Shown here: piece by piece, positions 41,822 through 50,195 of the stretch | Position numbering within the stretch: position 1 is the first letter of the stretch | How the letters are laid out: every line of letters starts with the position of its first letter | From: Mycolicibacterium sp. P9-64 | GTDB lineage: Bacteria; Actinomycetota; Actinomycetes; Mycobacteriales; Mycobacteriaceae | Assembly: GCF_008329605.1 (NCBI RefSeq) | Contig: NZ_NPKO01000009.1 | Location: 62,001-126,000, forward strand | Reading direction: 5' to 3' | Length of the DNA stretch: 64,000 bases | Program-made: the position numbers and the translations under genes | The notes under the pieces: model-generated | The model's database searches: none | What the model was told of the DNA's origin: nothing | Seen by the model: only the letters and a program-made list of their open reading frames with translations

Positions 41822-42480
41822 TCGGCGCTCACCAGATAGACGAGGGCAAAGATCGCTACCCACAGCAGGTCGACCATGTGCCAATAGCAGGCGATCCCCT
41901 CGATGAACCTCTGCACGCCCGCCCACGGGCGCCCCCGTTTGAGCTTGCCGTTCCATGCCAGCAGGAGAGCGGACCCGACCACGACGTGCAGAAGATGCAG
42001 CCCAGTGAGGATGAAGTAGAAGGTGAAGAACGTTCCCGATGCCGGCGTGTGACCGGAGGAAAGCTCGCTCGAATATTCGACGGCCTTGAGGCCTCCGAAT
42101 ACCGCTGCGCAGCCGATGGCGCCGATGACCAAATGCCCAGCGCTACCGTACCGTCCGGCCCGATGAGCGGCCAGCGCTCGAACAACGAGGTAGGAACTCA
42201 GCAGCAGAACCAAGGTGTTGACTGCACCGATCGGCTGAAGCAGTTGGTGCGCTGCTTCATTGAAGACCTCCGGCTGTGATCGGCGGTCCCACAGGAAGAC
42301 CAGCATGATCGCCGCGAATAGCGTCATGTCGCCGAGGATGAAGATCCACAGACCCGCCTCCCCGGGGATATGCCCTGGGCTCTTCGGCCCCGGCCGCGCC
42401 GGTGCTCCGGTGAGCTCTTCGGCTGCGCCGCCGAGGAATTCGGGGAGTTCGTAGTCGGCCCGTTGGCTCGGGTACGTCAT
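41818..42480 (-). CDS. Cytochrome c oxidase subunit III / NorE-like protein
   Basis: A 220-residue five-helix protein of the cytochrome oxidase subunit III family. Typical segments are GLWIFILGDMTLFAAIMLVF, the conserved acid region LGGLKAVEYSSELSSGHTP-like, FYFILTGLHLLHVVVG and the end YWHMVDLLWVAIFALVYLV. The length and lack of extra N-terminal helices fit NorE and the short COX III group. The ATG at 42480 overlaps the stop of the upstream membrane protein by 4 bases. Without subunit I nearby it is an orphan; it may join an oxidase encoded elsewhere. Confidence 0.87.
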   Translation of the reverse strand: MTYPSQRADYELPEFLGGAAEELTGAPARPGPKSPGHIPGEAGLWIFILGDMTLFAAIMLVFLWDRRSQPEVFNEAAHQLLQPIGAVNTLVLLLSSYLVVRALAAHRAGRYGSAGHLVIGAIGCAAVFGGLKAVEYSSELSSGHTPASGTFFTFYFILTGLHLLHVVVGSALLLAWNGKLKRGRPWAGVQRFIEGIACYWHMVDLLWVAIFALVYLVSAE

Positions 42481-43184
42481 GTCGCGGCGGCGGGTACTGA
42501 CGGCTCGTCCATGTCGGCGGATTCCTTGACTGCCTCGTGCAACATCACACCCATCACGACGAGGAAGATGGAGTACGTGGTTAGGGCCAACCAGAAGATG
42601 AAGACGCCTCGCCACGCGAAGGGGCCACTGTGGAAGAAGAAGGCGAGGGGGTCGGGCAGGAAGGAAAACGCGACCCAGAAGTTGACGTAACCCACCCACC
42701 GCGGCAACGTCTGACGCTTGTCATTCAAAATCGCGATACCGATGGCGACGTTCTGAATGATGAACGGCGCGATCGGCGTGATGAACAACAGCCACGCGAT
42801 GTCGTTCAGGGTCACCGTCAATTCGGGGTTGCGGTCCGGCCTGAAACCGATCACGGCCATCAGCAGCATCGGCAGCAGCAATAGCACGCCCGTTGCCGCG
42901 CCCGTGATCAGTTGAAGGAACGTGAGAATGGGGGTCCGGCCCTCCATCCGCACCATGTGCACACCGATGACGGCGATCAACGGGAAGACCAGGCAGATGC
43001 CCACCGACGCGATCGCCATTCCGGCGAGCAGCCGAGGCTGGCCGTAGAAGTCGACGACCTGTTCAACCGAGCTGTCCGGGCCCAAGGGGATGGGCAGCAC
43101 GCCGGCGACGAGCCAACCGATCAGCGCAACAACGACCGTGGCCGGGCCAGCCCACGCACACAGTGAAAGGATTCGCTTCGTCAA
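42477..43184 (-). CDS. Unknown multi-pass membrane protein, 235 aa
   Basis: I do not recognise this protein. It has about six membrane helices, beginning with ILSLCAWAGPATVVVALIGW and ending WLALTTYSIFLVVMGVMLH. It carries a short acidic C-terminal tail and no cofactor motif that I can see. The TTG at 43184 has GGAG 5-8 bases before it, and the larger upstream frame is not supported. The gene is coupled by ATGA to the subunit III-like gene, so it likely belongs to the same membrane complex. It starts 32 bases after the SDR stop. Confidence 0.7.
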   Translation of the reverse strand: MTKRILSLCAWAGPATVVVALIGWLVAGVLPIPLGPDSSVEQVVDFYGQPRLLAGMAIASVGICLVFPLIAVIGVHMVRMEGRTPILTFLQLITGAATGVLLLLPMLLMAVIGFRPDRNPELTVTLNDIAWLLFITPIAPFIIQNVAIGIAILNDKRQTLPRWVGYVNFWVAFSFLPDPLAFFFHSGPFAWRGVFIFWLALTTYSIFLVVMGVMLHEAVKESADMDEPSVPAAAT

Positions 43185-43216
43185 CGTCGCTCCTAGATCG
43201 TGACCGGGGCTGCTGG

Positions 43217-44080
43217 TCAGCCGACCGGATTGGTACCGAGCTCGACGTTCGACAGATCGGAGATCTCCGACCACCGGGCCGTGAGCTCGTCGACCGTCGG
43301 GGGCTCCGAGAACGACACGCCCTTGTTCTGAAACTGCGCCACCCGCTGGATGTTTCCGCCGCCGACGACGTACACACTGGCCGTGTCGGTGCACTGCTCA
43401 CTCAGCAGGTATCCGACGACCGGGGCCACCTGCGCTGCAGGCAGCTTCTCGAGGAGTTCCGGCGGCGCGATGTCGGTGGTCATTCGCGTCGCCGCCATCG
43501 GGGCAACGGCGTTCACCAGGATCCCGTACTTGGCGCCCTCGATGGCCAGCGTGTTGGTCAACCCGACCAGTCCCAGTTTCGCGGCGCCGTAGTTGGCCTG
43601 CCCGAAGTTGCCGAACAAGCCGCTGGTCGAGGTAGCCATGACAATCCTGCCGAACTTGTTCTCGCGCAGGTGCGGCCAGGCCGCCCTGGTGACGTAGTAC
43701 CCGCCGTAGAGGTGAACCTTGAGCACCGCGTCCCAGTTCTGCGATTCCATCTTGTGGAACGCGCCGTCGCGCAGGATGCCGGCATTGTTGACGATTCCGT
43801 CCACCGTTCCGAATTCTGCGAGTGCGGCGTCGACGAGCGACTGCGCACCGTCCTCGGTTGCGATGTTGTCGTAGTTGGCGAGTGCCGTGCCTCCGCGTTG
43901 GCGAATCTCGTCGACGACGGTGTCCGCCATGGCCTGCCCGGCGCCCGATCCGTCGCGGGCTCCCCCGAGGTCGTTGACCACCACCCGGGCGCCCTCGTCA
44001 GCCACTAGCAGCGCATACTCGCGGCCCAACCCGCCGCCCGCACCGGTGATGATGACAACCCTGCCGTCCAGTCCTGCCAT
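43217..44080 (-). CDS. SDR, (3R)-hydroxyacyl-CoA dehydrogenase type
   Basis: A 287-residue SDR resembling the dehydrogenase part of peroxisomal multifunctional enzyme 2 and mycobacterial 3-hydroxyacyl-CoA SDRs. The cofactor motif is ITGAGGGLGREYALLVADEG, then VVVNDLGGARDGSG, the usual MFE-2-type aspartate region. NNAGILRDGAFHKM and the catalytic Ser/Tyr/Lys (STSGLFGNFGQANYGAAK) are present. It would oxidise a (3R)-hydroxyacyl-CoA to the 3-keto form for the thiolase. The ATG at 44080 is used. There are 64 bases to the aldehyde dehydrogenase gene. Confidence 0.9.
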   Translation of the reverse strand: MAGLDGRVVIITGAGGGLGREYALLVADEGARVVVNDLGGARDGSGAGQAMADTVVDEIRQRGGTALANYDNIATEDGAQSLVDAALAEFGTVDGIVNNAGILRDGAFHKMESQNWDAVLKVHLYGGYYVTRAAWPHLRENKFGRIVMATSTSGLFGNFGQANYGAAKLGLVGLTNTLAIEGAKYGILVNAVAPMAATRMTTDIAPPELLEKLPAAQVAPVVGYLLSEQCTDTASVYVVGGGNIQRVAQFQNKGVSFSEPPTVDELTARWSEISDLSNVELGTNPVG

Positions 44081-44144
44081 GTCTGCTCTTCCATCCCTTC
44101 AACGATTTTCAGTCCCGCGATGCCACATCTGTCTTCGAGGGGCG

Positions 44145-45551
44145 TCAGAAGAGCCTTCGCATGATCTTCAACGCCCGATCGGTGTAAGGCGGATAGACCA
44201 GCGTCGGGTCGGGCCAGGCCGACTTCGACAACACCGCGCGACGGTGGCTCAAGGCCTCGAAACCCCATCGCCCGTGATAGGCACCCATGCCGCTGGCACC
44301 CACTCCCCCGAACGGTAGTTGCGGAACCAGACAGTGCATCGCCACGTGATTCACCACCGCTCCGCCGGACGGAATCGCGTCCACCAGGCTCTTGGCCAAT
44401 CGATGCGATGCCGTGAACACGTAGAGTGCCAACGGCTTTGGTCTCTGATTGACGAACTCGATTGCTGCATCCGTGGATTCGACAGTGATCACGGGCAAGA
44501 TCGGTCCGAAGATCTCGTCTTCCATGACGGGGTCGCCGGGAGACGGATCGAGGATCACGGTCGGTTCCATCGAGAGCGATGCACGCTCGGAACCGCCTCC
44601 GGCAATGATTGAACCGGTAGTGGTCTCGACCAGTGACACCAGACGGTCGAACTGTCTGGCGTTGACGATCCGCTGGCCACCATCGTCGTCTGCACGGAAC
44701 GCCGTGACGTTGGCGACGATCTTCTCGGACAATTCCCTGGCGATGGAGCGGTCGGCCAACACGTAGTCGGGGGCGATGCAGGTCTGACCGGAGTTCATCA
44801 GCTTGACCCACGCGATGCGCCGGGCGGCAACGTCCAGATCGGCATCGGCGGCAACGATTACCGGGCTCTTCCCACCGAGTTCCAAGGTGACCGGCGTCAG
44901 CGTCGGCGCGGCGGCAGCCATGATCTTCTTGCCGATCTCCGTGCCGCCGGTGAACAGAGCGTGATCGAAGCCCTGAGCCAACAGGTCCTGCGTGGTCTGG
45001 CCGTCGCCCTCGACGACGCGTATGGCGTCGGCATCCAGGTAGAGCGGGACCAACTGTGCGAGCAGAGCCGACGTGGCAGGCGCGAGTTCCGACGGCTTGA
45101 GCACGGCGCAGTTACCTGCCGCGACTGCGGCAACGAGCGGGCCCAGGCTCAGATAGACCGGGTAGTTCCAGGGCCCGATGATCAGGACGACGCCTAGCGG
45201 GTCGTACTGCACCCAACCGCGTCCTGGCAATTGGGAGAGCGGCAGGGATTGCCTGCGACGGCGCATCCACTTCTTCAGATGCTTGCGGGCATGAACCGCT
45301 TCGCCCTTCGTCGACGCGATGTCCCCCAGCCAGGCTTCGACTGCCGGACGGCCGAGATCGGCGTGCAGGGCGGCAGCGATGTCGGATTCGCGTTCGTCGC
45401 AGAGTCGCTCGATGGCTTCGAGTTGGGCGAGCCGCCATCGCACGTCCCGGGTGCGGCCGGTGCTGAACACCCGCCGGAGCGCGGAGAGGTCGAAGCCCTC
45501 CGCGCCTTCCCGGTGCTGCGAAGTGCGCTCGGCGGGCGCCTGGATCGACAC
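44145..45551 (-). CDS. Aldehyde dehydrogenase (ALDH3-like)
   Basis: A 468-residue aldehyde dehydrogenase of the fatty/benzaldehyde (class 3) type, which oxidises an aldehyde to an acid with NAD(P). Catalytic residues are intact: VIIGPWNYPVYLSLGP, the glutamate in TLELGGKSPVIV, and the cysteine in MNSGQTCIAPDYVL. The length matches the class. The GTG at 45551 lies 1 base after the SDR stop; a longer frame to 45605 overlaps that gene and is unlikely. Next to an SDR alcohol dehydrogenase and a P450 it fits an alcohol-to-aldehyde-to-acid sequence on a hydrophobic substrate. Confidence 0.9.
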   Translation of the reverse strand: MSIQAPAERTSQHREGAEGFDLSALRRVFSTGRTRDVRWRLAQLEAIERLCDERESDIAAALHADLGRPAVEAWLGDIASTKGEAVHARKHLKKWMRRRRQSLPLSQLPGRGWVQYDPLGVVLIIGPWNYPVYLSLGPLVAAVAAGNCAVLKPSELAPATSALLAQLVPLYLDADAIRVVEGDGQTTQDLLAQGFDHALFTGGTEIGKKIMAAAAPTLTPVTLELGGKSPVIVAADADLDVAARRIAWVKLMNSGQTCIAPDYVLADRSIARELSEKIVANVTAFRADDDGGQRIVNARQFDRLVSLVETTTGSIIAGGGSERASLSMEPTVILDPSPGDPVMEDEIFGPILPVITVESTDAAIEFVNQRPKPLALYVFTASHRLAKSLVDAIPSGGAVVNHVAMHCLVPQLPFGGVGASGMGAYHGRWGFEALSHRRAVLSKSAWPDPTLVYPPYTDRALKIMRRLF

Positions 45552-45552
45552 G

Positions 45553-46344
45553 TCAGATCTCGGGCGCGGGAACGACACCAGACAGTACGGCTCCGCTGAT
45601 CCCACCGTCGACGATCAACGCTTGCCCGTTGATCCACCGGGCCTCCTCGGAGGCCAGGAAGATCAGAGCCGCGGCGATGTCGTCCGGAGTCGCGTGCCGC
45701 CCAAGGAGTTCCTTGACACCGTCGAGATTGTCCTTGCCCATCGATTCTTCGAAGTCGGCGAGGATCGGAGTCTCCACCGGTCCGGGAAGCACCGCGTTGA
45801 TGCGCAGACCCATTTCGACGACGGCCAGCCCCATCGTCATGGTGTAGACGGTGGTGACCTCCTTGGAGAAGTTGTAGGCGTTGCCCTGTTGCGGGTTTGC
45901 CTTGAACCAGGCCGCACCTTCTTCGAAGGTATCGGTGGCAAGCAGGTCACGGATCGCGTCCAGCCGAGCGGGCCAGCCGAAACCGGCGGTCGAGGACACG
46001 ATGGTCACCGACCCACCGGGATTGAGGCGGTCGAAGAACGCCTCCGTCAGGTGACGAACGGCGAGGCTGTTGACCGCCAGCACCAGGTCCGCGGGAGCGG
46101 TGCCGGGAATGCCCGCGACGTTCATCAACCCGTCGAACCGGCCGTCGAGTTGTTCGATGGCCGCGTCGATGCTGCGGGGATTGGCGAGATCAAGTTCGAC
46201 GTGCCGACTCACGGCAGCGGTTGGCGTATTCCTGTCCAGCGATACCACTTCGGCACCGACGGAGAGCAGGCGTTCGGCCACGGCGTCGCCGATGCCAGAC
46301 GCAGCCCCGGTCACGACGAAGCGCTTTCCTTCGAAGTTGGTCAT
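45553..46344 (-). CDS. SDR, coniferyl-alcohol-dehydrogenase-like
   Basis: A 263-residue SDR similar in layout to coniferyl-alcohol and 3-alpha-hydroxysteroid dehydrogenases. The cofactor motif is VVTGAASGIGDAVAERLLSV. The region around the catalytic residues shows IVSSTAGFGWP and a Tyr-x-x-x-Lys written YNFSK, followed by a family-type insertion. The end AFLVDGG-like region reads INGQALIVDGGISG. Its role is probably oxidation of an alcohol made by the P450. The ATG at 46344 is 8 bases after the P450 stop, and the aldehyde dehydrogenase follows after 1 base. Confidence 0.88.
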   Translation of the reverse strand: MTNFEGKRFVVTGAASGIGDAVAERLLSVGAEVVSLDRNTPTAAVSRHVELDLANPRSIDAAIEQLDGRFDGLMNVAGIPGTAPADLVLAVNSLAVRHLTEAFFDRLNPGGSVTIVSSTAGFGWPARLDAIRDLLATDTFEEGAAWFKANPQQGNAYNFSKEVTTVYTMTMGLAVVEMGLRINAVLPGPVETPILADFEESMGKDNLDGVKELLGRHATPDDIAAALIFLASEEARWINGQALIVDGGISGAVLSGVVPAPEI

Positions 46345-46352
46345 CGGCTCTC

Positions 46353-47618
46353 CTAGTCGAGGGTGTACGGCATGGACTTGACGACACGGAAGAAGTTGCT
46401 CGTCAGGTAGTCGGGTTCGCCGAGACGCAGGTTCGGGGCCCGCCGGATCAGTTCGCCGAAGAAGGCCTCCAATTGCATCTTCGCCAGGAAATTGCCCATG
46501 CAGAAGTGCGGCCCGCCGCCGCCAAAGCCGATGTGCGGGTTGGGGCTTCGGCGGATGTCGAAGGTATGCGGGTCGGCGATCACCCGCTCGTCACGGTTGC
46601 CCGAGGAGTACATCAGCAATACCCAGTCGCCTTCTCTGATGTGCTGACCGCCCAACTCGGTGTCTCGGGTGGCCGTGCGGCGGAACGTCATCACCGGAGT
46701 GGCCCACCTGACGAACTCCTCGATGGCCGTTCTGATGTGGCCGTCGAAGTCCTCGACGAGCAGCGCACGCTGCTCGGGGAACTCCTGCAGTGCCATCGCG
46801 GCGAACGCCATGGTGTTGCGGGTGGTGTCGGTGCCAGCGACGGCAAGCAGCACGAAGAAGGCGGCGATCTCGTCGTCGGTCAGCTTGCGGCCGTCGACTT
46901 CTGCCTCGACGAGCCTGCTGGTCAGGTCCGTGGTCGGATGCTCACGGCGTTGCGCGGCCAGCTCCAGCCCGAGCACCAGCAGACCGACCAATGAATCGTT
47001 CATGACTTCGCCGGGCTCGCGTCCCGCGGCCACGTCGGCGTCCGCCCACGACAGCATGCCGTCGGCATGGTGTAGCGCCTCGTCGCGCAATTCCTCTGGC
47101 AGGCCGACCATCTCGAAGATCGTCCACATCGGCAGCCGCTTGGTGGCGTCCTGCACGAAGTCACCGTGTCCCGCGGCGAGCAGGTCGTCGACGATGGTCT
47201 TGGCCTGGTTCTTGATCTGGTCGCCGATCGTGGCCACCTGGCGTGGCGTGAAGACCGAGCTGATGAGCTTGCGCGTGGCGCCGTGTTGAGGGGCGTCCAT
47301 CGCCAGGAAGGACATCGCCGCCTCGATCACGTCGTCGGGGATCGCCTCGATCAGCACGCCGTTGCCCGAGCAGAACAGGTCGGGATTCTTGCTGACGAAC
47401 GCGATGTCCTCGTTGCGGGTTACGGCCCACACGCCGTCGATGTCGGCGGGCACCACCGTGCCCTCGATCGGTGGGTGCCAGCTGATCGGTCGTTCGTCGC
47501 GCAGAATCTTGAACGACTTCTCCCGCTCCTCGGCGGTGCTGTCCCAGAATCCGAGCGGTGAGATGCTGACCGGATCGAAGGGCGGGCGGACCGTGCTGAG
47601 AGCGGCTTCGATCGTCAT
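46353..47618 (-). CDS. Cytochrome P450
   Basis: A 421-residue soluble bacterial P450. The oxygen-binding I-helix has AVAGTDTTRNTM, the ExxR motif is in IEEFVRWATPVM, and the haem-ligand cysteine is in GFGGGGPHFCMGNFLAKMQL. The whole fold appears complete. It resembles the mycobacterial group that includes steroid and lipid hydroxylases, but I cannot assign a CYP number. The ATG at 47618 overlaps the acyl-CoA ligase stop by 4 bases (ATGA). Electrons may come from the ferredoxin and reductase at 34655-36123. The likely job is hydroxylation of the island's substrate. Confidence 0.93.
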   Translation of the reverse strand: MTIEAALSTVRPPFDPVSISPLGFWDSTAEEREKSFKILRDERPISWHPPIEGTVVPADIDGVWAVTRNEDIAFVSKNPDLFCSGNGVLIEAIPDDVIEAAMSFLAMDAPQHGATRKLISSVFTPRQVATIGDQIKNQAKTIVDDLLAAGHGDFVQDATKRLPMWTIFEMVGLPEELRDEALHHADGMLSWADADVAAGREPGEVMNDSLVGLLVLGLELAAQRREHPTTDLTSRLVEAEVDGRKLTDDEIAAFFVLLAVAGTDTTRNTMAFAAMALQEFPEQRALLVEDFDGHIRTAIEEFVRWATPVMTFRRTATRDTELGGQHIREGDWVLLMYSSGNRDERVIADPHTFDIRRSPNPHIGFGGGGPHFCMGNFLAKMQLEAFFGELIRRAPNLRLGEPDYLTSNFFRVVKSMPYTLD

Positions 47619-49153
47619 GCGAGTGCCTCCAGGTAGCGGGTCTGTAGTTTGCGTTTGACGAGCTTGCCCGTTGCTGACCGCGGCAATTCGTCGATGAAGT
47701 CGACTGAGCGCGGCGCCTTGAAGTGGGCGAGCCGCTCCCGCACGTAATCGATGATCTCGCTGGCGAGTTCGTCCGACGCGCGCGCACGGTCGCGCAGCTG
47801 CACGACGGCCTTGACTTCCTGCCCCATCTCAGCATGCGGAACCCCGATGACCGCGACGTCGAAGACCTCCGGGTGCAAGGCAAGCACGTTCTCGACTTCC
47901 TGCGGGTAGATGTTCACCCCGCCCGAGATGATCATGAAGGCCTTGCGATCGGTGAGAAACAGATATCCATCGTCGTCGACATAGCCGACGTCACCGACGG
48001 TGGCCCAGTTGTCATGACTGGGATGCCTCGCCTCCGAGGTCTTTTCGGGATCGTTGTGATAGACGAACGCTGGCGCGTCACGCTCGAAGTAGATGACGCC
48101 TGACTGGCCCGTCGACACCTCGGCACCTGCGTCGTCGCAGATGTGGATGACACCGAGCGCGGCCTTGCCGACGGATCCGCGCTTGGTTCGCCATTCCGGC
48201 GTGTTGATCAAGGTGATGCCGTGCCCCTCAGTGGCGCCGTAGTACTCGGTGAGGATCGGTCCCCACCAGCCGATCATCGCGTCCTTGACGTCGGGCGGGC
48301 ATGGCGCTGCGGCATGCACGGCCAATCGCAGCGACGACGTGTCATAACCGGCGCGAGCCTCGTCGGGAAGTTGCAGGAGTCGCACGAACATCGTGGGAAC
48401 CATCTGGAGGGCGGTGACGTGGAATCGCTCGATCGCGGCCAGCGATGCCTCTGCGTCGAAGCGTTCCATCACCACGACGGTGCCGCCGAGCGATTGCACA
48501 CCGGCACACCACTTCAGCGGCGCTGCGTGGTAGACGGGAGCAGGCGAGAGGTAGACGTCCTGTTCGGTGAACCCGAAGCCACGCGCCAGCAACCCGGTGA
48601 TACTGTCGCCCGGCTCATCCACCTGAATCGGGAGCAGTCGTGGCTTGATCCCCTTCGGCCGACCGGTGGTACCCGACGAGTACAGCATCTCCGACCCGCG
48701 AGGCTGATCCGCCAGCCGGGGTCCGGCCTTCCGCAGGAGCTCGACGTAGGAGGAGTAGCCATCGGCCAACCCGCCAAACATGAAGCACTGCTCCACCTCT
48801 GGCACCAGCACGGCTACCTGAGAACCGAGTTCCGCGACGCCGGCGGATGCGATGAGAACTCGTGCACCGCTGTCTCGAATGATGTACGCCGCCTCGTCTA
48901 CCGACAGGTGCCAGTTCACGAAGGTGACGTAGAGACCAGATCGTAGTGCTGCCCAGTAGATTTCAAAGGCCTCGGGAGCATTGTCGGACAACACCGCCAC
49001 GACGTCGCCTGCGCGTAGACCCAGTTGGTGCAGCGCGGTCGCGAGGCGGGCGGAGTTCTCGTCGAGTTCGGCGTACGTCACCGTCACCCCCGAATCCGCC
49101 ATGATGACGGCCGGCTTGTCCGGTGCGGTTGCCGCGTGAGTTCCTGGATACAT
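47615..49153 (-). CDS. Acyl-CoA synthetase / ligase (AMP-binding)
   Basis: A 512-residue AMP-forming ligase that activates a carboxylic acid to its CoA ester. The P-loop is MLYSSGTTGRPKGIKP, the adenylate motif YYGATEGHG, then TVGDVGYVDDDGYLFLTDRK, and the C-terminal lysine SATGKLVKRKL. All motifs are intact. The ATG at 49153 lies 8 bases after the SCP2 stop. It is the second gene of the unit that starts at 49566, followed by the P450. The substrate is probably the acid released by the pathway; chain length cannot be told. Confidence 0.92.
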   Translation of the reverse strand: MYPGTHAATAPDKPAVIMADSGVTVTYAELDENSARLATALHQLGLRAGDVVAVLSDNAPEAFEIYWAALRSGLYVTFVNWHLSVDEAAYIIRDSGARVLIASAGVAELGSQVAVLVPEVEQCFMFGGLADGYSSYVELLRKAGPRLADQPRGSEMLYSSGTTGRPKGIKPRLLPIQVDEPGDSITGLLARGFGFTEQDVYLSPAPVYHAAPLKWCAGVQSLGGTVVVMERFDAEASLAAIERFHVTALQMVPTMFVRLLQLPDEARAGYDTSSLRLAVHAAAPCPPDVKDAMIGWWGPILTEYYGATEGHGITLINTPEWRTKRGSVGKAALGVIHICDDAGAEVSTGQSGVIYFERDAPAFVYHNDPEKTSEARHPSHDNWATVGDVGYVDDDGYLFLTDRKAFMIISGGVNIYPQEVENVLALHPEVFDVAVIGVPHAEMGQEVKAVVQLRDRARASDELASEIIDYVRERLAHFKAPRSVDFIDELPRSATGKLVKRKLQTRYLEALA

Positions 49154-49161
49154 GTCGGTGG

Positions 49162-49566
49162 TTAGACGATCAGATCGTCGCGGCCGTCGTCCTTCAGTCG
49201 CTGGATGTAGCCGGCGTACAGCTTCTTGCCCAGCGGGGCCAGCTTCAGCAGGCTGGCGACGTTGCCTTCCACTTTGACCTTCTTCTTGGCCATCGCGAGC
49301 GGAAGGTTCACCTTGCCCTGCCAGTAGGCGTTCCCGATATCGGCCGTCATGGCCATGGTCGCCGATGGCGACGGCCCGCCGCCGAGGCCGTTGCTGACCG
49401 CCTTGTTGGGCATGTCGATCACCACGACGGCGTCCGGTTCGGTGAAGTCGAATGCCACCACCAGACCGGTGCCGATCAGCTTCGGCCCGATGTCGGGATC
49501 ATCGAACGCTGCTTCGAAGATGCCGCCAATGTACTTCGTGACCTCGTCAGAGTCGTTGAACCCCAT
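49162..49566 (-). CDS. SCP2 sterol-carrier-like protein
   Basis: A 134-residue SCP2-domain protein, a small pocket protein that binds sterols, fatty acids or acyl-CoAs. The segment GTGLVVAFDFTEPDAVVVID, then KAVSNGLGGGPSPSATMAMT and KVKVEGNVASLLKLAPLGKK, shows the family pattern. No signal peptide is seen. The ATG at 49566 has GAGGGA before it; the open frame upstream is not supported. It is the first gene of the unit with ligase and P450, and operator copy g lies 33 bases upstream. A lipid carrier at the head of the operon supports a hydrophobic substrate. Confidence 0.88.
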   Translation of the reverse strand: MGFNDSDEVTKYIGGIFEAAFDDPDIGPKLIGTGLVVAFDFTEPDAVVVIDMPNKAVSNGLGGGPSPSATMAMTADIGNAYWQGKVNLPLAMAKKKVKVEGNVASLLKLAPLGKKLYAGYIQRLKDDGRDDLIV

Positions 49567-49598
49567 TGTTCCCTCTCTCCGGCTACCCATGCACAAAA

Positions 49599-49614
49599 CT
49601 TATTCTCAATTAAA
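49599..49614. promoter_or_regulatory. Island operator copy g
   Basis: CTTATT-CTCA-ATTAAA matches the motif less well in its left half. It lies 33 bases upstream of the SCP2 start, in a short AT-rich gap between two operons on the same strand. Confidence 0.55.
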
Positions 49615-49674
49615 AAATATCGTACGTATGATCGTCGCCACAGTCAACATCGAGTGTTGCTCGAGACACCGCGT

Positions 49675-50184
49675 CTACGGTCGGCCCCTTGCCGCCCTCG
49701 CCGCCTGGTAGACACCGGTCTGCCTGTTCAGCGTTGCCAGGTCGTAGACGGCGTTGAGCGCGCAGACGCGTTCGCCGCGAAAGGAGAAGACTTCGAGACC
49801 TTCGAAGCGAAATGCATTGCCGGTACCGGGGATTGCACCCGGTTCCAGCACACCGGTGAAGTGTCCTGTCCCACGCCACGTGTAGGCCGCCTGGCGGACG
49901 TCGAGTCGGAACATCGGCGGGGCGATCATCTCCCACATCAGATCGGGGTACGCGGTGACGACGAACCGCATGTAGTCGCTGGCACCCTGCGGCCCGCGTG
50001 CGAGCACTCCGGTCATCAGCGTGGTCGGCGTCTGGAGTGCGAAGTCGTCGGTTACCAGTTCCTTCAGACGATCCGGCTCGTGGCTGTTCCACGCGTCGAG
50101 CCAACGCTGATACCAGTCGAGGGCAAACGCGAGGTCGAGGCTGCCTGGTTCGGCGACCGGAACTGTCGATATGGTGTCGGTCAT
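49675..50184 (-). CDS. SnoaL/NTF2-like protein
   Basis: A 169-residue SnoaL-like protein of the NTF2 fold. Such proteins serve as isomerases, cyclases, hydrolases or small ligand-binding domains. The first helix is FALDWYQRWLDAWNSHEPDR, followed by FALQTPTTLMTGV and the pocket-forming strands AYTWRGTGHFTGVLEP and FRFEGLEVFSFRGERV. The ATG at 50184 has AAGGAA 7 bases upstream; an ATG at 50199 overlapping the previous stop is possible. It is the last gene of the unit that begins at 56436. Several SnoaL folds occur in this island, as in sterol degradation clusters. Confidence 0.85.
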   Translation of the reverse strand: MTDTISTVPVAEPGSLDLAFALDWYQRWLDAWNSHEPDRLKELVTDDFALQTPTTLMTGVLARGPQGASDYMRFVVTAYPDLMWEMIAPPMFRLDVRQAAYTWRGTGHFTGVLEPGAIPGTGNAFRFEGLEVFSFRGERVCALNAVYDLATLNRQTGVYQAARAARGRP

Positions 50185-50195
50185 GGCAATTTCCT

